In this document: in pieces, positions 35,784-41,726 of the stretch
Position numbering within the stretch: the stretch's first letter is position 1
How the letters are laid out: each line of letters begins with the position of its first letter
Source: Bacteroidaceae bacterium
GTDB lineage: Bacteria > Bacteroidota > Bacteroidia > Bacteroidales > Bacteroidaceae
Direction: 5' to 3'
DNA length: 64,000 bases
NCBI GenBank assembly: GCA_017617235.1
Contig: JAFZWQ010000012.1
Coordinates: forward strand, 1-64,000
Notes under the pieces: generated by a model
Seen by the model: the letters and a program-made list of their open reading frames with translations, nothing else
Told to the model about the DNA's origin: nothing
The model's database searches: none
Position numbers and translations under genes: made by a program

Positions 35784-36842
35784 TTAGAACGCGCTTGCTT
35801 TCAGCATCAGTCCGGCCTTTTCGTCCAACCCGAACATCAGATTCATGTTCTGCACGGCCTGACCCACAGCACCCTTCAGCAGGTTGTCGATGGTGGAAAC
35901 CATGAGCAGCTGGTCCTCGAATTTCTCGACGTACACCAGCGCCTTGTTGGTGTTCACCACCTGCTTCATGTCGGGCGATGTGGTTACGAAGTGCGTGAAG
36001 GCCGCATCCTTGTAATAGTCGGCATAGATTTGCTGCACCTCCTCGATGGGCTTGTCGCACTTTGCAACAGCCGTCACAAAGATGCCTCGTGCGAAGCAGC
36101 CTCGCTGTGGAACGAAGAGCACGCGACCCTTGTAGCCGGGATGGAGTTCCTGCACCGTCTGGTTTATTTCCAGCAGATGTTGGTGGGTGAAGGTCTTGTA
36201 GAGCGACACGTTGTCCGTGCGCCACGAGAAGTGTGTCGTTGCTCCGGGCTTCTGTCCAGCACCCGTGCTGCCCGTCACACCGCTGACGTGGATGTCGCCC
36301 TCGATGAGTCCGGCCTTCAGCGCTGGCAGCATGGCCAGCTGTATGCACGTCGCAAAACACCCCGGATTCGCTAAATGCTGTGCCCCGCGAATACTCTCCC
36401 TATGCGTTTCTGGAAGTCCATAAATAAACGACCCCCTACTAACTCCCCCGAGGGGGAGAACTGAAGACTGGGAAGCCTCCCCACGGGGAGGTTGGGAGGG
36501 GGCTATTCGGAAATCCTGAGCAAGGTCGATAATCTTCACGTTTGCCGGAATTGTGTGTTCCTTCAGGAATTGTTCACTCTTGCCGTGACCAAAGCAGAAG
36601 AATACCACGTCCACCTGGTCAAATGGCATTTCACTAGTAAACTTTAAATCAGTTTCACCAATAAGACCTTCGTGAACATCACTAACAGGATTCCCCGCAT
36701 TACTTTCACTATTAGCAAAGACAATCTCTGCCTGTGGATGTCCCAGCAACACCCGGATGAGTTCTCCACCCGTGTATCCTGCTGCCCCTAGGATCCCCAC
36801 CTTTATTCCTCCCCGAGGGGAGGATGTTTTTATATTGTTCAT
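35784..36842 (-). CDS. argC: N-acetyl-gamma-glutamyl-phosphate reductase with REP-encoded insertion
   Basis: 352 residues; third step of arginine synthesis. Core motifs are intact: KVGILGAAGYTGGELIRVLL (NADP loop), FCFGHGKSEQFL, the catalytic Cys in ANPGCFATCIQL, GVTGSTGAGQKPG and the HQHLLEI region. Two REP-like elements are part of the coding sequence. Residues 4-12 before IKVGIL (TSSPRGG) come from a palindrome at 36808-36825. Residues 113-138, between LAQDFR and FIYGLPE, come from a pair of inverted palindromes (36429-36506) and have no counterpart in ordinary ArgC. The insertion is 78 bp, in frame, and the enzyme is probably still active. The start overlaps the DUF559 stop by 4 bp (ATGA). 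Confidence 0.92.
   Translation of the reverse strand: MNNIKTSSPRGGIKVGILGAAGYTGGELIRVLLGHPQAEIVFANSESNAGNPVSDVHEGLIGETDLKFTSEMPFDQVDVVFFCFGHGKSEQFLKEHTIPANVKIIDLAQDFRIAPSQPPRGEASQSSVLPLGGVSRGSFIYGLPETHRESIRGAQHLANPGCFATCIQLAMLPALKAGLIEGDIHVSGVTGSTGAGQKPGATTHFSWRTDNVSLYKTFTHQHLLEINQTVQELHPGYKGRVLFVPQRGCFARGIFVTAVAKCDKPIEEVQQIYADYYKDAAFTHFVTTSPDMKQVVNTNKALVYVEKFEDQLLMVSTIDNLLKGAVGQAVQNMNLMFGLDEKAGLMLKASAF
36429..36506. repeat. BIME-like inverted REP pair inside argC
   Basis: Two copies of the element face each other. GACCCCCTACTAA with palindrome CTCCCCCGAGGGGGAG is on plus. The mirror copy, palindrome CCTCCCCACGGGGAGG with tail TTGGGAGGGGGCT, lies ~17 bp away. The insert is a multiple of three and contains no stop in the argC frame. 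Confidence 0.85.
36791..36826 (+). repeat. REP-like element at the argC start, left flank of the DUF559 gene
   Basis: Palindrome CCTCCCCGAGGGGAGG at 36808-36825, preceded by GATCCCCACCTTTATT, which resembles the C-rich head. Part of that head resemblance may be chance, since those bases encode the conserved ArgC KVGIL. Confidence 0.65.
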
Positions 36843-37228
36843 GTCCTTTGACTAAGTTGTTGTTTAATTGTGTTCAATACTTCTGGGAGATTTTCTATGA
36901 CATCTTCATTTTTAAAACGTATAACATTATACCCCATATCTCTCAGCCTTTCTGTTCTGAACTCATCTTTTTCTATCTGCTCGTATTCAGAATGATATCC
37001 TCCATCTACCTCTATGACAAGCTTCTTTTCAATACAAACGAAATCTACGATATAATCCCTGATTATGTGTTGTTTGTTGAATTTGACGGATAATTGTTTT
37101 GCCCGGATATATTCCCACAGTAGCTTTTCAGCATCTGTAGGGAATTGTTTGTTTTTCTTAGCGAAATCCTTCAAAAGTAAATACCTATCAGGTGATGCCG
37201 TATTATAGTTCCCATCATTTCTTCCCAT
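36839..37228 (-). CDS. DUF559 (Vsr/restriction-like) endonuclease domain protein
   Basis: 129 residues from the ATG at 37228 (MGRNDGNYNTASPDRY); the longer upstream frame would only translate the REP element and the argG tail. The DUF559 pattern is clear: TDAEKLLWEYIRAKQLSVKF, then the nuclease-like core IVDFVCIEKKLVIEVDGGYH (D-x16-E-V-D) and RTERLRDMGYNVIRFKNEDV. These proteins belong to the PD-(D/E)xK/Vsr fold and their biological role is not settled. It is wedged between argG and argC, flanked by inverted REP-like palindromes, and overlaps argC by 4 bp. The context suggests a mobile cassette. Confidence 0.87.
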   Translation of the reverse strand: MGRNDGNYNTASPDRYLLLKDFAKKNKQFPTDAEKLLWEYIRAKQLSVKFNKQHIIRDYIVDFVCIEKKLVIEVDGGYHSEYEQIEKDEFRTERLRDMGYNVIRFKNEDVIENLPEVLNTIKQQLSQRT

Positions 37229-37237
37229 ATTAATAAT

Positions 37238-37275
37238 GTTTCTCCCTCCCCTCGGGGAGGGTCGGGGTAGGGGTC
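37238..37275 (-). repeat. REP-like element between argG and DUF559
   Basis: Minus strand: GACCCCTACCCCGACCC then CTCCCCGAGGGGAGGGAGA, directly after the argG stop and 10-15 bp before the DUF559 ATG. It is inverted relative to the copy at 36791. Confidence 0.85.
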
Positions 37276-38478
37276 TTACCTTTTTTCGTCTGGGTGTGCG
37301 AGGTAATAGGCGCGGAGGGGGGTAGAGGTGACTTTGATGAAGCCTTTGGCTTCGTCGCTGGTCCAACCCTTGGCACCCTCGCCGTATTCGCCCAGCTTGT
37401 TCTTCACCAGGTCGTCGGGCGTGTCACAACCCACTGTCTGGAAGCAGTAGGGACGCAGTTCCAGCGTTACCTCGCCGTTCACGTGGCGCTGGCTGCTGGT
37501 GAGCATAGCCTCGATGTCCGGCATTACGGGTTCCAGGTACTGGCTCTCGTGCAGGAACATGCCGTACCAGTTGGCCACCTGCTCCTTCCAATACTGCTGC
37601 CATTTGCTGAGGGTGTACTTCTCCAGGAAGCGGTGTGCACCGATGATGAGCATGGGTGCTGCGGCCTCGAAGCCCACACGTCCCTTGATGCCTACGATGG
37701 TGTCGCCCACGTGGCAGTCGCGACCGATGGCATACTGCGCACCAATCTCCTCTACGGCCTGAATGGCCTTAATCTTATCATCGTACTTTTTGCCGTTCAC
37801 GCTTACCAGCTCACCCTTCTCGAATCCCAGCTTCAACTGTTCGGGTTCCGACTTTGTGGGGTGCTTCAGGTAGGCGCTTTCGGGCAGACCCTGCTTCGAG
37901 TCGAGAATCTCGCCTCCGCAGATGCTGGTGCCCCAGATGCCCACGTTGTACGAGTACTTCAGCTTGGCAAAGTCGGCAGGGAAGCCGTTCTTGTTCAGGT
38001 AGTCGATTTCCTCCTGTCGGCTCAGGTTCTTGTCGCGCGTCAGGGTGATGATTTCCACGCCAGGGGCCATCACCAGGAAGGTCATGTCGAAACGAATCTG
38101 GTCGTTTCCGGCACCCGTCGAGCCGTGTGCAATGGCGCTGGCACCAATCTCGTTGGCATAGCGTGCGATGGCCAGTGCCTGGAATATGCGCTCGCTGCTC
38201 ACGCTGATGGGGTAGCAGTTGTTACGCAGCACGTTGCCGAACACCATGTATTTCAGCGACTTCTCGTAATATTCCTGCGTAACGTCCAGCGTTACATACT
38301 TTGTGGCGCCCAGTTTGTAGGCGTTTTCCTCGTTCGTCTTCAGCTGTTCGGCACTGAAACCGCCCGTGTTGGCACAGGCAGCATGCACTTCGTAACCCAT
38401 TTCCTTGGCCAGATACATCACCGTGTAGCTGGTATCCAGTCCGCCGCTAAAGGCAACCACTACTTTCTTCTTTTCCAT
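37276..38478 (-). CDS. argG: Argininosuccinate synthase
   Basis: A 400-residue ATP-dependent ligase joining citrulline and aspartate. It starts KKVVVAFSGGLDTSYTVMYL with the PP-loop SGGLDTS. Further markers are AHGSTGAGNDQIRFD and DRDCHVGD-like IGRDCHVGDTIVGIKGRVGFEAA. Like other Bacteroidetes ArgG it departs from the E. coli type. It is third in the argR-led run, and the stop is immediately followed by a REP-like palindrome. Confidence 0.96.
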   Translation of the reverse strand: MEKKKVVVAFSGGLDTSYTVMYLAKEMGYEVHAACANTGGFSAEQLKTNEENAYKLGATKYVTLDVTQEYYEKSLKYMVFGNVLRNNCYPISVSSERIFQALAIARYANEIGASAIAHGSTGAGNDQIRFDMTFLVMAPGVEIITLTRDKNLSRQEEIDYLNKNGFPADFAKLKYSYNVGIWGTSICGGEILDSKQGLPESAYLKHPTKSEPEQLKLGFEKGELVSVNGKKYDDKIKAIQAVEEIGAQYAIGRDCHVGDTIVGIKGRVGFEAAAPMLIIGAHRFLEKYTLSKWQQYWKEQVANWYGMFLHESQYLEPVMPDIEAMLTSSQRHVNGEVTLELRPYCFQTVGCDTPDDLVKNKLGEYGEGAKGWTSDEAKGFIKVTSTPLRAYYLAHPDEKR

Positions 38479-38522
38479 TATGTTTATATTTGTTATTTAC
38501 TTTTATCTTTATTATTTTTCTC

Positions 38523-38570
38523 TCCTCTCTCTTTCCTTCCCTCGGGAGGGTTAGGGAGGGGTCTCTCATT
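38523..38570 (-). repeat. REP-like element between the GNAT gene and argG
   Basis: Minus strand: GACCCCTCCCTAACCC then CTCCCGAGGGAAGG, followed by a purine-rich GAAAGAGAGAGGAG. It overlaps the end of the GNAT gene. Confidence 0.75.
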
Positions 38571-39168
38571 TTCCGTCAATCTTCCTGATGCGTTCCAATA
38601 CGTCCTCGGGAATCTTGGCAGGCAGGTGCTCTTCGGGGTCGAACAGCATCGCCGTACAGATACAGAACTTGCGGTTGCGCTCCTTCAGTACGGGGTAGTT
38701 CACACATCCCTCGCATCCGCGCCAGAAAGCCTCGTCGTCGGTCAGCTCGTTGAAGGTGACAGGCTGGTATCCCAGGGCCGTATTCATCTTCATGACGGCA
38801 GCACCGCTGGTCAGCGAGAAAATCTTGGCGTGCGGCCAACGTATGCGGGCCAGCGAGAATGTCAGGTCCTTGATGCGCTTGGCCACGCCACGACCCCTGA
38901 AGTCGGGGTGCACGATGAGTCCGCTGGTGGTAACATACTGTTTGTTGCCCCACGTCTCGATGTAGCTGAAACCGGCAAAACGTTCACCCTCGAGGGCGAT
39001 TACGGCCTTCGCCTCCCTCATCTTCACCGCCAGGTACTCGTGTGTACGCTTGGCAATACCCGTTCCGCGAACCTTTGCTGCATCGGCAATGGTCTGCAGA
39101 ATAAAATCGATATACTTTTCGTGACTGGCATCCGCCACCATCACCTTTATTTCGTCATTATATTCCAT
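38566..39168 (-). CDS. GNAT family N-acetyltransferase of the arginine cluster
   Basis: 200 residues with the GNAT acetyl-CoA loop LIVHPDFRGRGVAKRIKD (Q/R-x-x-G-x-G/A) and a beta strand pair before it (ERFAGFSYIETWG). A C-terminal Cys-containing stretch (CEGCVNYPVLKERNRKFCIC) is distinctive of the Bacteroidetes homologues found between argR and argG. It may perform the first N-acylation of glutamate in place of a classical ArgA; this is inference from conserved position. It is co-directional with argG (87 bp gap filled by a REP copy). Confidence 0.87.
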   Translation of the reverse strand: MEYNDEIKVMVADASHEKYIDFILQTIADAAKVRGTGIAKRTHEYLAVKMREAKAVIALEGERFAGFSYIETWGNKQYVTTSGLIVHPDFRGRGVAKRIKDLTFSLARIRWPHAKIFSLTSGAAVMKMNTALGYQPVTFNELTDDEAFWRGCEGCVNYPVLKERNRKFCICTAMLFDPEEHLPAKIPEDVLERIRKIDGK

Positions 39169-39254
39169 AATTAATTATCTCCCTTTCGGTCAATGGGTCT
39201 TCGACAAATCTCACAATTCACTAATCGACGTAGTCGCTCGCGTAATGCAATGGA

Positions 39255-39283
39255 GCAAGAATTTTCAATCTTCAATTTTCATT
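39255..39283. repeat. TTTTCAATCTTCAATTTTCATT repeat at the argR stop
   Basis: Tandem TTCAAT-type units overlap the final codons of argR. It is the inverse of the 2531-2576 family. Confidence 0.6.
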
Positions 39284-39757
39284 GGGCCCCATCGGCAGCA
39301 CTTGCGACAAGGCATCCAGCACCTCGGCGCGGTCGGCATTCTCTTCCAGCACCACCATCACCGTGTCGTCGCCGGCCACCGTTCCCAATATGCAGGGCAG
39401 TTCGGCCAAATCTATGTCACCGGCCACGTGCGAGGCGTGTCCAGGCAGCGTCCTCACCACCGCCATGTTGCCCGAGAACTTAATGCTCAGGGCTCCCAGC
39501 CGGTTCATGGCCATCACCGTCACGTGGCTGTCGCTCACGTTGCGATAGGCCTGATTGTTGGGTAACATGTACACGTAACGCCCCTCGGCATTCTGTGCCT
39601 TCACCACGCCCAACAGGCGCAGGTCGCGGCTCAGCGTGGCCTGTGCGCTCACATAGCCAACCTTCTCCAGTTCAGCCATCAATTCGTCCTGCTTCGACAG
39701 CTCTTGGCTCGAGATAATCATCTTTATGACCTCCAAACGGCTCTGCTTCTTCCTCAT
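39272..39757 (-). CDS. argR: Arginine repressor
   Basis: 161 residues, typical ArgR length. The N-terminal winged helix is clear (RLEVIKMIISSQELSKQDEL, VGYVSAQATLSRDLRLLGVV), as is the C-terminal hexamer/arginine-binding domain (HVAGDIDLAELPCILGTVAGDDTVMVV, with the GTVAGDDT arginine-binding Asp pair). It is first gene of a 15-gene run and has a promoter just upstream flanked by ARG-box-like half-sites, so it probably represses its own operon when arginine is high. Confidence 0.94.
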   Translation of the reverse strand: MRKKQSRLEVIKMIISSQELSKQDELMAELEKVGYVSAQATLSRDLRLLGVVKAQNAEGRYVYMLPNNQAYRNVSDSHVTVMAMNRLGALSIKFSGNMAVVRTLPGHASHVAGDIDLAELPCILGTVAGDDTVMVVLEENADRAEVLDALSQVLPMGPNEN

Positions 39758-39786
39758 ATATTCACTATTTATTCATTATTCGGGCG

Positions 39787-39828
39787 CAAAGATAGCAAAT
39801 TTTATGAATATATGCAACTTTTTTGAAT
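39787..39828 (-). promoter_or_regulatory. argR promoter with ARG-box-like half-sites
   Basis: On the minus strand TATCTTTG (plus 39787-39794) is a consensus -7 element. Upstream of it, on the plus strand, TGAAT occurs at 39805-39809 and 39824-39828 in AT-rich context, resembling half-sites of known ARG boxes (TGAAT-N4-ATTCA). The second arms are poor. Confidence 0.5.
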
Positions 39829-39837
39829 ATTTTACAC

Positions 39838-39866
39838 AAAAAAGACGCCATCCCCGGACAGCGCCT
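39838..39866 (-). terminator. Terminator-like hairpin next to AATCACTAA repeats
   Basis: Minus strand: AAAGGCGCTGTCC..GGGGATGGCGTC with a following T6 tract. An imperfect stem. It has the same design as 44848-44878, including the AATCACTAA repeat directly upstream (39868-39901). Confidence 0.5.
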
Positions 39867-39867
39867 T

Positions 39868-39985
39868 TCTCTTTAGTGATTTTGTGATTTAGTGATTTAG
39901 AGGTTGCTGTTAAGCTATTAATCTATTAAGCTATTAGCCCTTAGCCCTTAGCCTTTCGCCGTTTACCGTTAGCCCTTTGCCATGA
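39868..39985. repeat. Block of three short-tandem-repeat families
   Basis: Consecutive stretches: AGTGATTTTGTGATTTAGTGATTTAG (39876-39901), TTAAGCTATTAATCTATTAAGC (39911-39934), and TTAGCCCTTAGCCCTTAGCC running into GCCGTTTACCGTTAGCCCTTTGCC (39935-39985). Similar units recur at 41268-41320, 44768-44840 and inside the epimerase gene at 48643-48676. Confidence 0.75.
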
Positions 39986-40235
39986 GCCGTTTGCCGATTG
40001 AATATCTCATCATCAAGATACAGTAGGTCCTCGTCGCTGTCCGATGTCGTGAAGAACACGCGAGTGATGTCAGCCGAAAATTCGACCCACATATTTTCGT
40101 CCATGCGGGCTCCATCTTTCGAATGGCCTCCATGACGTGTTTGTGTTGTTTACCAGTCAGCTCGGCAACCTCGAGTGACGTCATGTGTTGAATGTCGTTT
40201 CCGACGTTTTGTGTGTTTAATACTATAGTTTTCAT
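39969..40235 (-). pseudogene. Truncated Rha-family (phage regulatory) protein
   Basis: From the ATG at 40235 the frame reads MKTIVLNTQNVGNDIQHMTS, then EVAELTGKQHKHVMEAIRKM and EPAWTKICGSNFRLTS. This matches the N-terminal DNA-binding segment of Rha-type phage regulatory proteins, which normally continue into a domain with a YxLTKxE-like core. Here homology stops after ~58 residues. The remaining ~30 residues are out-of-context sequence that runs into short tandem repeats. The gene is therefore a 3'-truncated remnant of a mobile element, possibly with a frameshift near 40100. Confidence 0.6.
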
Positions 40236-40890
40236 TTTGTTTGAGTGTTTAGTGAGGAAGAAGTTTCCGAAACGCTGGCCAGCTGTCTCCGCGGAGATTT
40301 CTTCCACTCACTTCACTCCACATCCCGCTGCCTTTTCAGCGGGTTGTTAATTGTTCTTTTTATTTTTATTTTACAAAAACCGATAAAACCCCTTTTGTTG
40401 ATTTCAATCTTAGTCAAGATTTGCGTTATTGTTGATGATGGCTGCTTGAAAGCAGCTTTCATCATCCATCATCACCATCATCGCAGCGCTTTGCGCCTTG
40501 AAATCCCCAAAAGGAAAAACCGCGTTCCACTTCGTTTCACTAAAAAACAATTCCGTTTCACCAGTCTAAGCTGTAAGCACCTAAACTAATAAGGTAATAA
40601 TTTTTTAGGCTCGTAGAGCCGGGGTTTTTGCTTCGGGGAAGCTTAGGTATCCGCAGGATATTCAGTTGTTGGCAGGAAGATGGTGAAAAGTTTACTTTTC
40701 GACCAGATTCGTGACAATGGCTGGACAAGCACGAAGTGCTAAGCTTTCTCGAAGCGGTTTTCATGGTTTTTGTTTTTCCAGGTTATCATCGCGGCCTTCC
40801 GCGTGATGTTGTTTTGTTGCAATAAATATGAGACCGCTTGCCAACCTCTGTGCACTCTGTGCTTTTAAGAGGTTGACATCGCAAAGTTAG
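40236..40890 (-). other. Long gene-free leader upstream of the Rha remnant
   Basis: No convincing gene on either strand. On the minus strand a TAACTTTG -7 element (plus 40882-40889) follows directly after a terminator. Downstream hairpins include CAACCTCT/AGAGGTTG (40843-40875), GGCTC-TAC-GAGCC (~40607-40619) and GCTGC-TTGAAA-GCAGC (~40440-40455). It could be a long structured untranslated leader or a small RNA. The open frames here have no recognisable protein features. Confidence 0.35.
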
Positions 40891-40894
40891 GTAC

Positions 40895-40928
40895 AAAAAA
40901 AAGCCCGGCGGAAGAAATATCCGTCGGG
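40895..40928 (-). terminator. Strong hairpin terminator (minus strand)
   Basis: Stem CCCGGCGGA (40904-40912) / TCCGTCGGG (40920-40928) with an A8 run on the plus side (T8 on minus). It ends some minus-strand transcript starting before 41000; a TATCTTTG element on minus at 40972-40979 is a candidate start. Confidence 0.65.
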
Positions 40929-41040
40929 TGGGAGTTAGTGGGAGTTTTGCCCTTTTTCGGTACTTTGGCGGCAAAGATAATAAAAATGTTGCGTACAAAC
41001 AACACTTTTTAAAAAAAATGCGTTTTAGGAGCAACATAGA

Positions 41041-41320
41041 CAATAGTCAATATTCAATAGTCAATAAGGAAAAACAGACAAACGGATTTCATGCCATAAA
41101 GAATATATTATATTATAATATATCTTTATGAGCACTTTTCGCCTCCCTCAAAAACGTTATTGACTATTGACTATTGACTAATGACTGACTCCGACCTGCG
41201 TCCCAACGCTAGGGGCGGAGCGTCACAACGCTAAGCGGGTAGGGATAGTATCGCTCCGCGGGTAGGGATGGGCGAAGGGCAAACGGCTAATGGCAAACGG
41301 CTAATGGCTAATGCTGCGAG
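41041..41320. repeat. Gene-free stretch rich in short repeats
   Basis: Holds CAATAGTCAATATTCAATAGTCAATA (41041-41067), TTGACTATTGACTATTGACTAATGAC (41159-41185), two copies of GCGGGTAGGGAT (41236 and 41258), paired CAACGCTA units, and GGCAAACGGCTAATGGCAAACGGCTAATGG (41277-41310). No gene is visible here. Confidence 0.65.
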
Positions 41321-41438
41321 TAAGCAATCAAAAACGCAAATTTAACGCCATTTTTTTGCTTTATATAAAATAATGTAGTAATTCTGACCTTCGGTCGAAG
41401 GTACTACCGTTCGACAAAAAAAATAAAACTGTTTTTAT

Positions 41439-41469
41439 TTTGTTTTGTTCTCACTAATTCGTACCTTTG
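41439..41469 (+). promoter_or_regulatory. Promoter of the structured leader / surface-protein operon
   Basis: TTTG (41439-41442), 19 bp, TACCTTTG (41462-41469): full Bacteroidetes consensus. Transcription would start near 41475, about 250 nt before the first ATG. Confidence 0.75.
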
Positions 41470-41474
41470 TCAGC

Positions 41475-41645
41475 GTACTTCAGCGGAAGTACACACTTTA
41501 TTTGCTCAATCGCTACTCGAACTAGGCCCTCGAATACAGAAAGAGCAATACTTAACTCACTTGATGCTTGTGCATTAGCGCAGGCTCATCATAGTGAGTT
41601 GAGGGTTGGCCTAGACCTGAGTAGCGTATGGTGAAGACCTGCGCT
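41475..41645 (+). ncRNA. Structured leader RNA with alternative pairing (candidate cis-regulator or small RNA)
   Basis: From the likely start site the transcript folds almost completely. A first hairpin is GTACTTC-AGCG-GAAGTAC (41475-41492). A long rod follows: CGCTACTC (41511-41518) with GAGTAGCG (41619-41626); CTAGGCC (41522-41528) with GGCCTAG (41608-41614); AACTCAC (41554-41560) with GTGAGTT (41594-41600); TGATG (41562-41566) with CATCA (41587-41591); and CTTGTGC-ATTA-GCGCAGG (41567-41584). CCTGCGCT at 41638-41645 is perfectly complementary to AGCGCAGG (41577-41584), so an alternative fold is possible, as in switches. I do not recognise a known RNA family; a 6S-like RNA is an alternative reading. 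Confidence 0.55.
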
Positions 41646-41726
41646 TTCTTTGTTTACACGGTTAGTGTGGGTTCCATCATTTGAAAGACTGGAAACGATA
41701 AACTAAACTAAATAAACAAAACAACT

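Noticed and set aside
37229-37366. N-terminal extension of the DUF559 frame (residues before MGRNDG)
   Set aside because: It translates the REP element and overlaps the argG 3' end; the DUF559 homology starts after 37228.
40245-41043. Open frames at 40245-40589 (+), 40558-40764 (-) and 40786-41043 (-)
   Set aside because: Low-complexity or frame-shadow peptides, without promoter-to-start logic, crossing a terminator and short repeats.
39876-41320. CRISPR array
   Set aside because: The repeats are 7-12 bp direct tandem units without unique spacers of constant length, and no cas gene is in the window.
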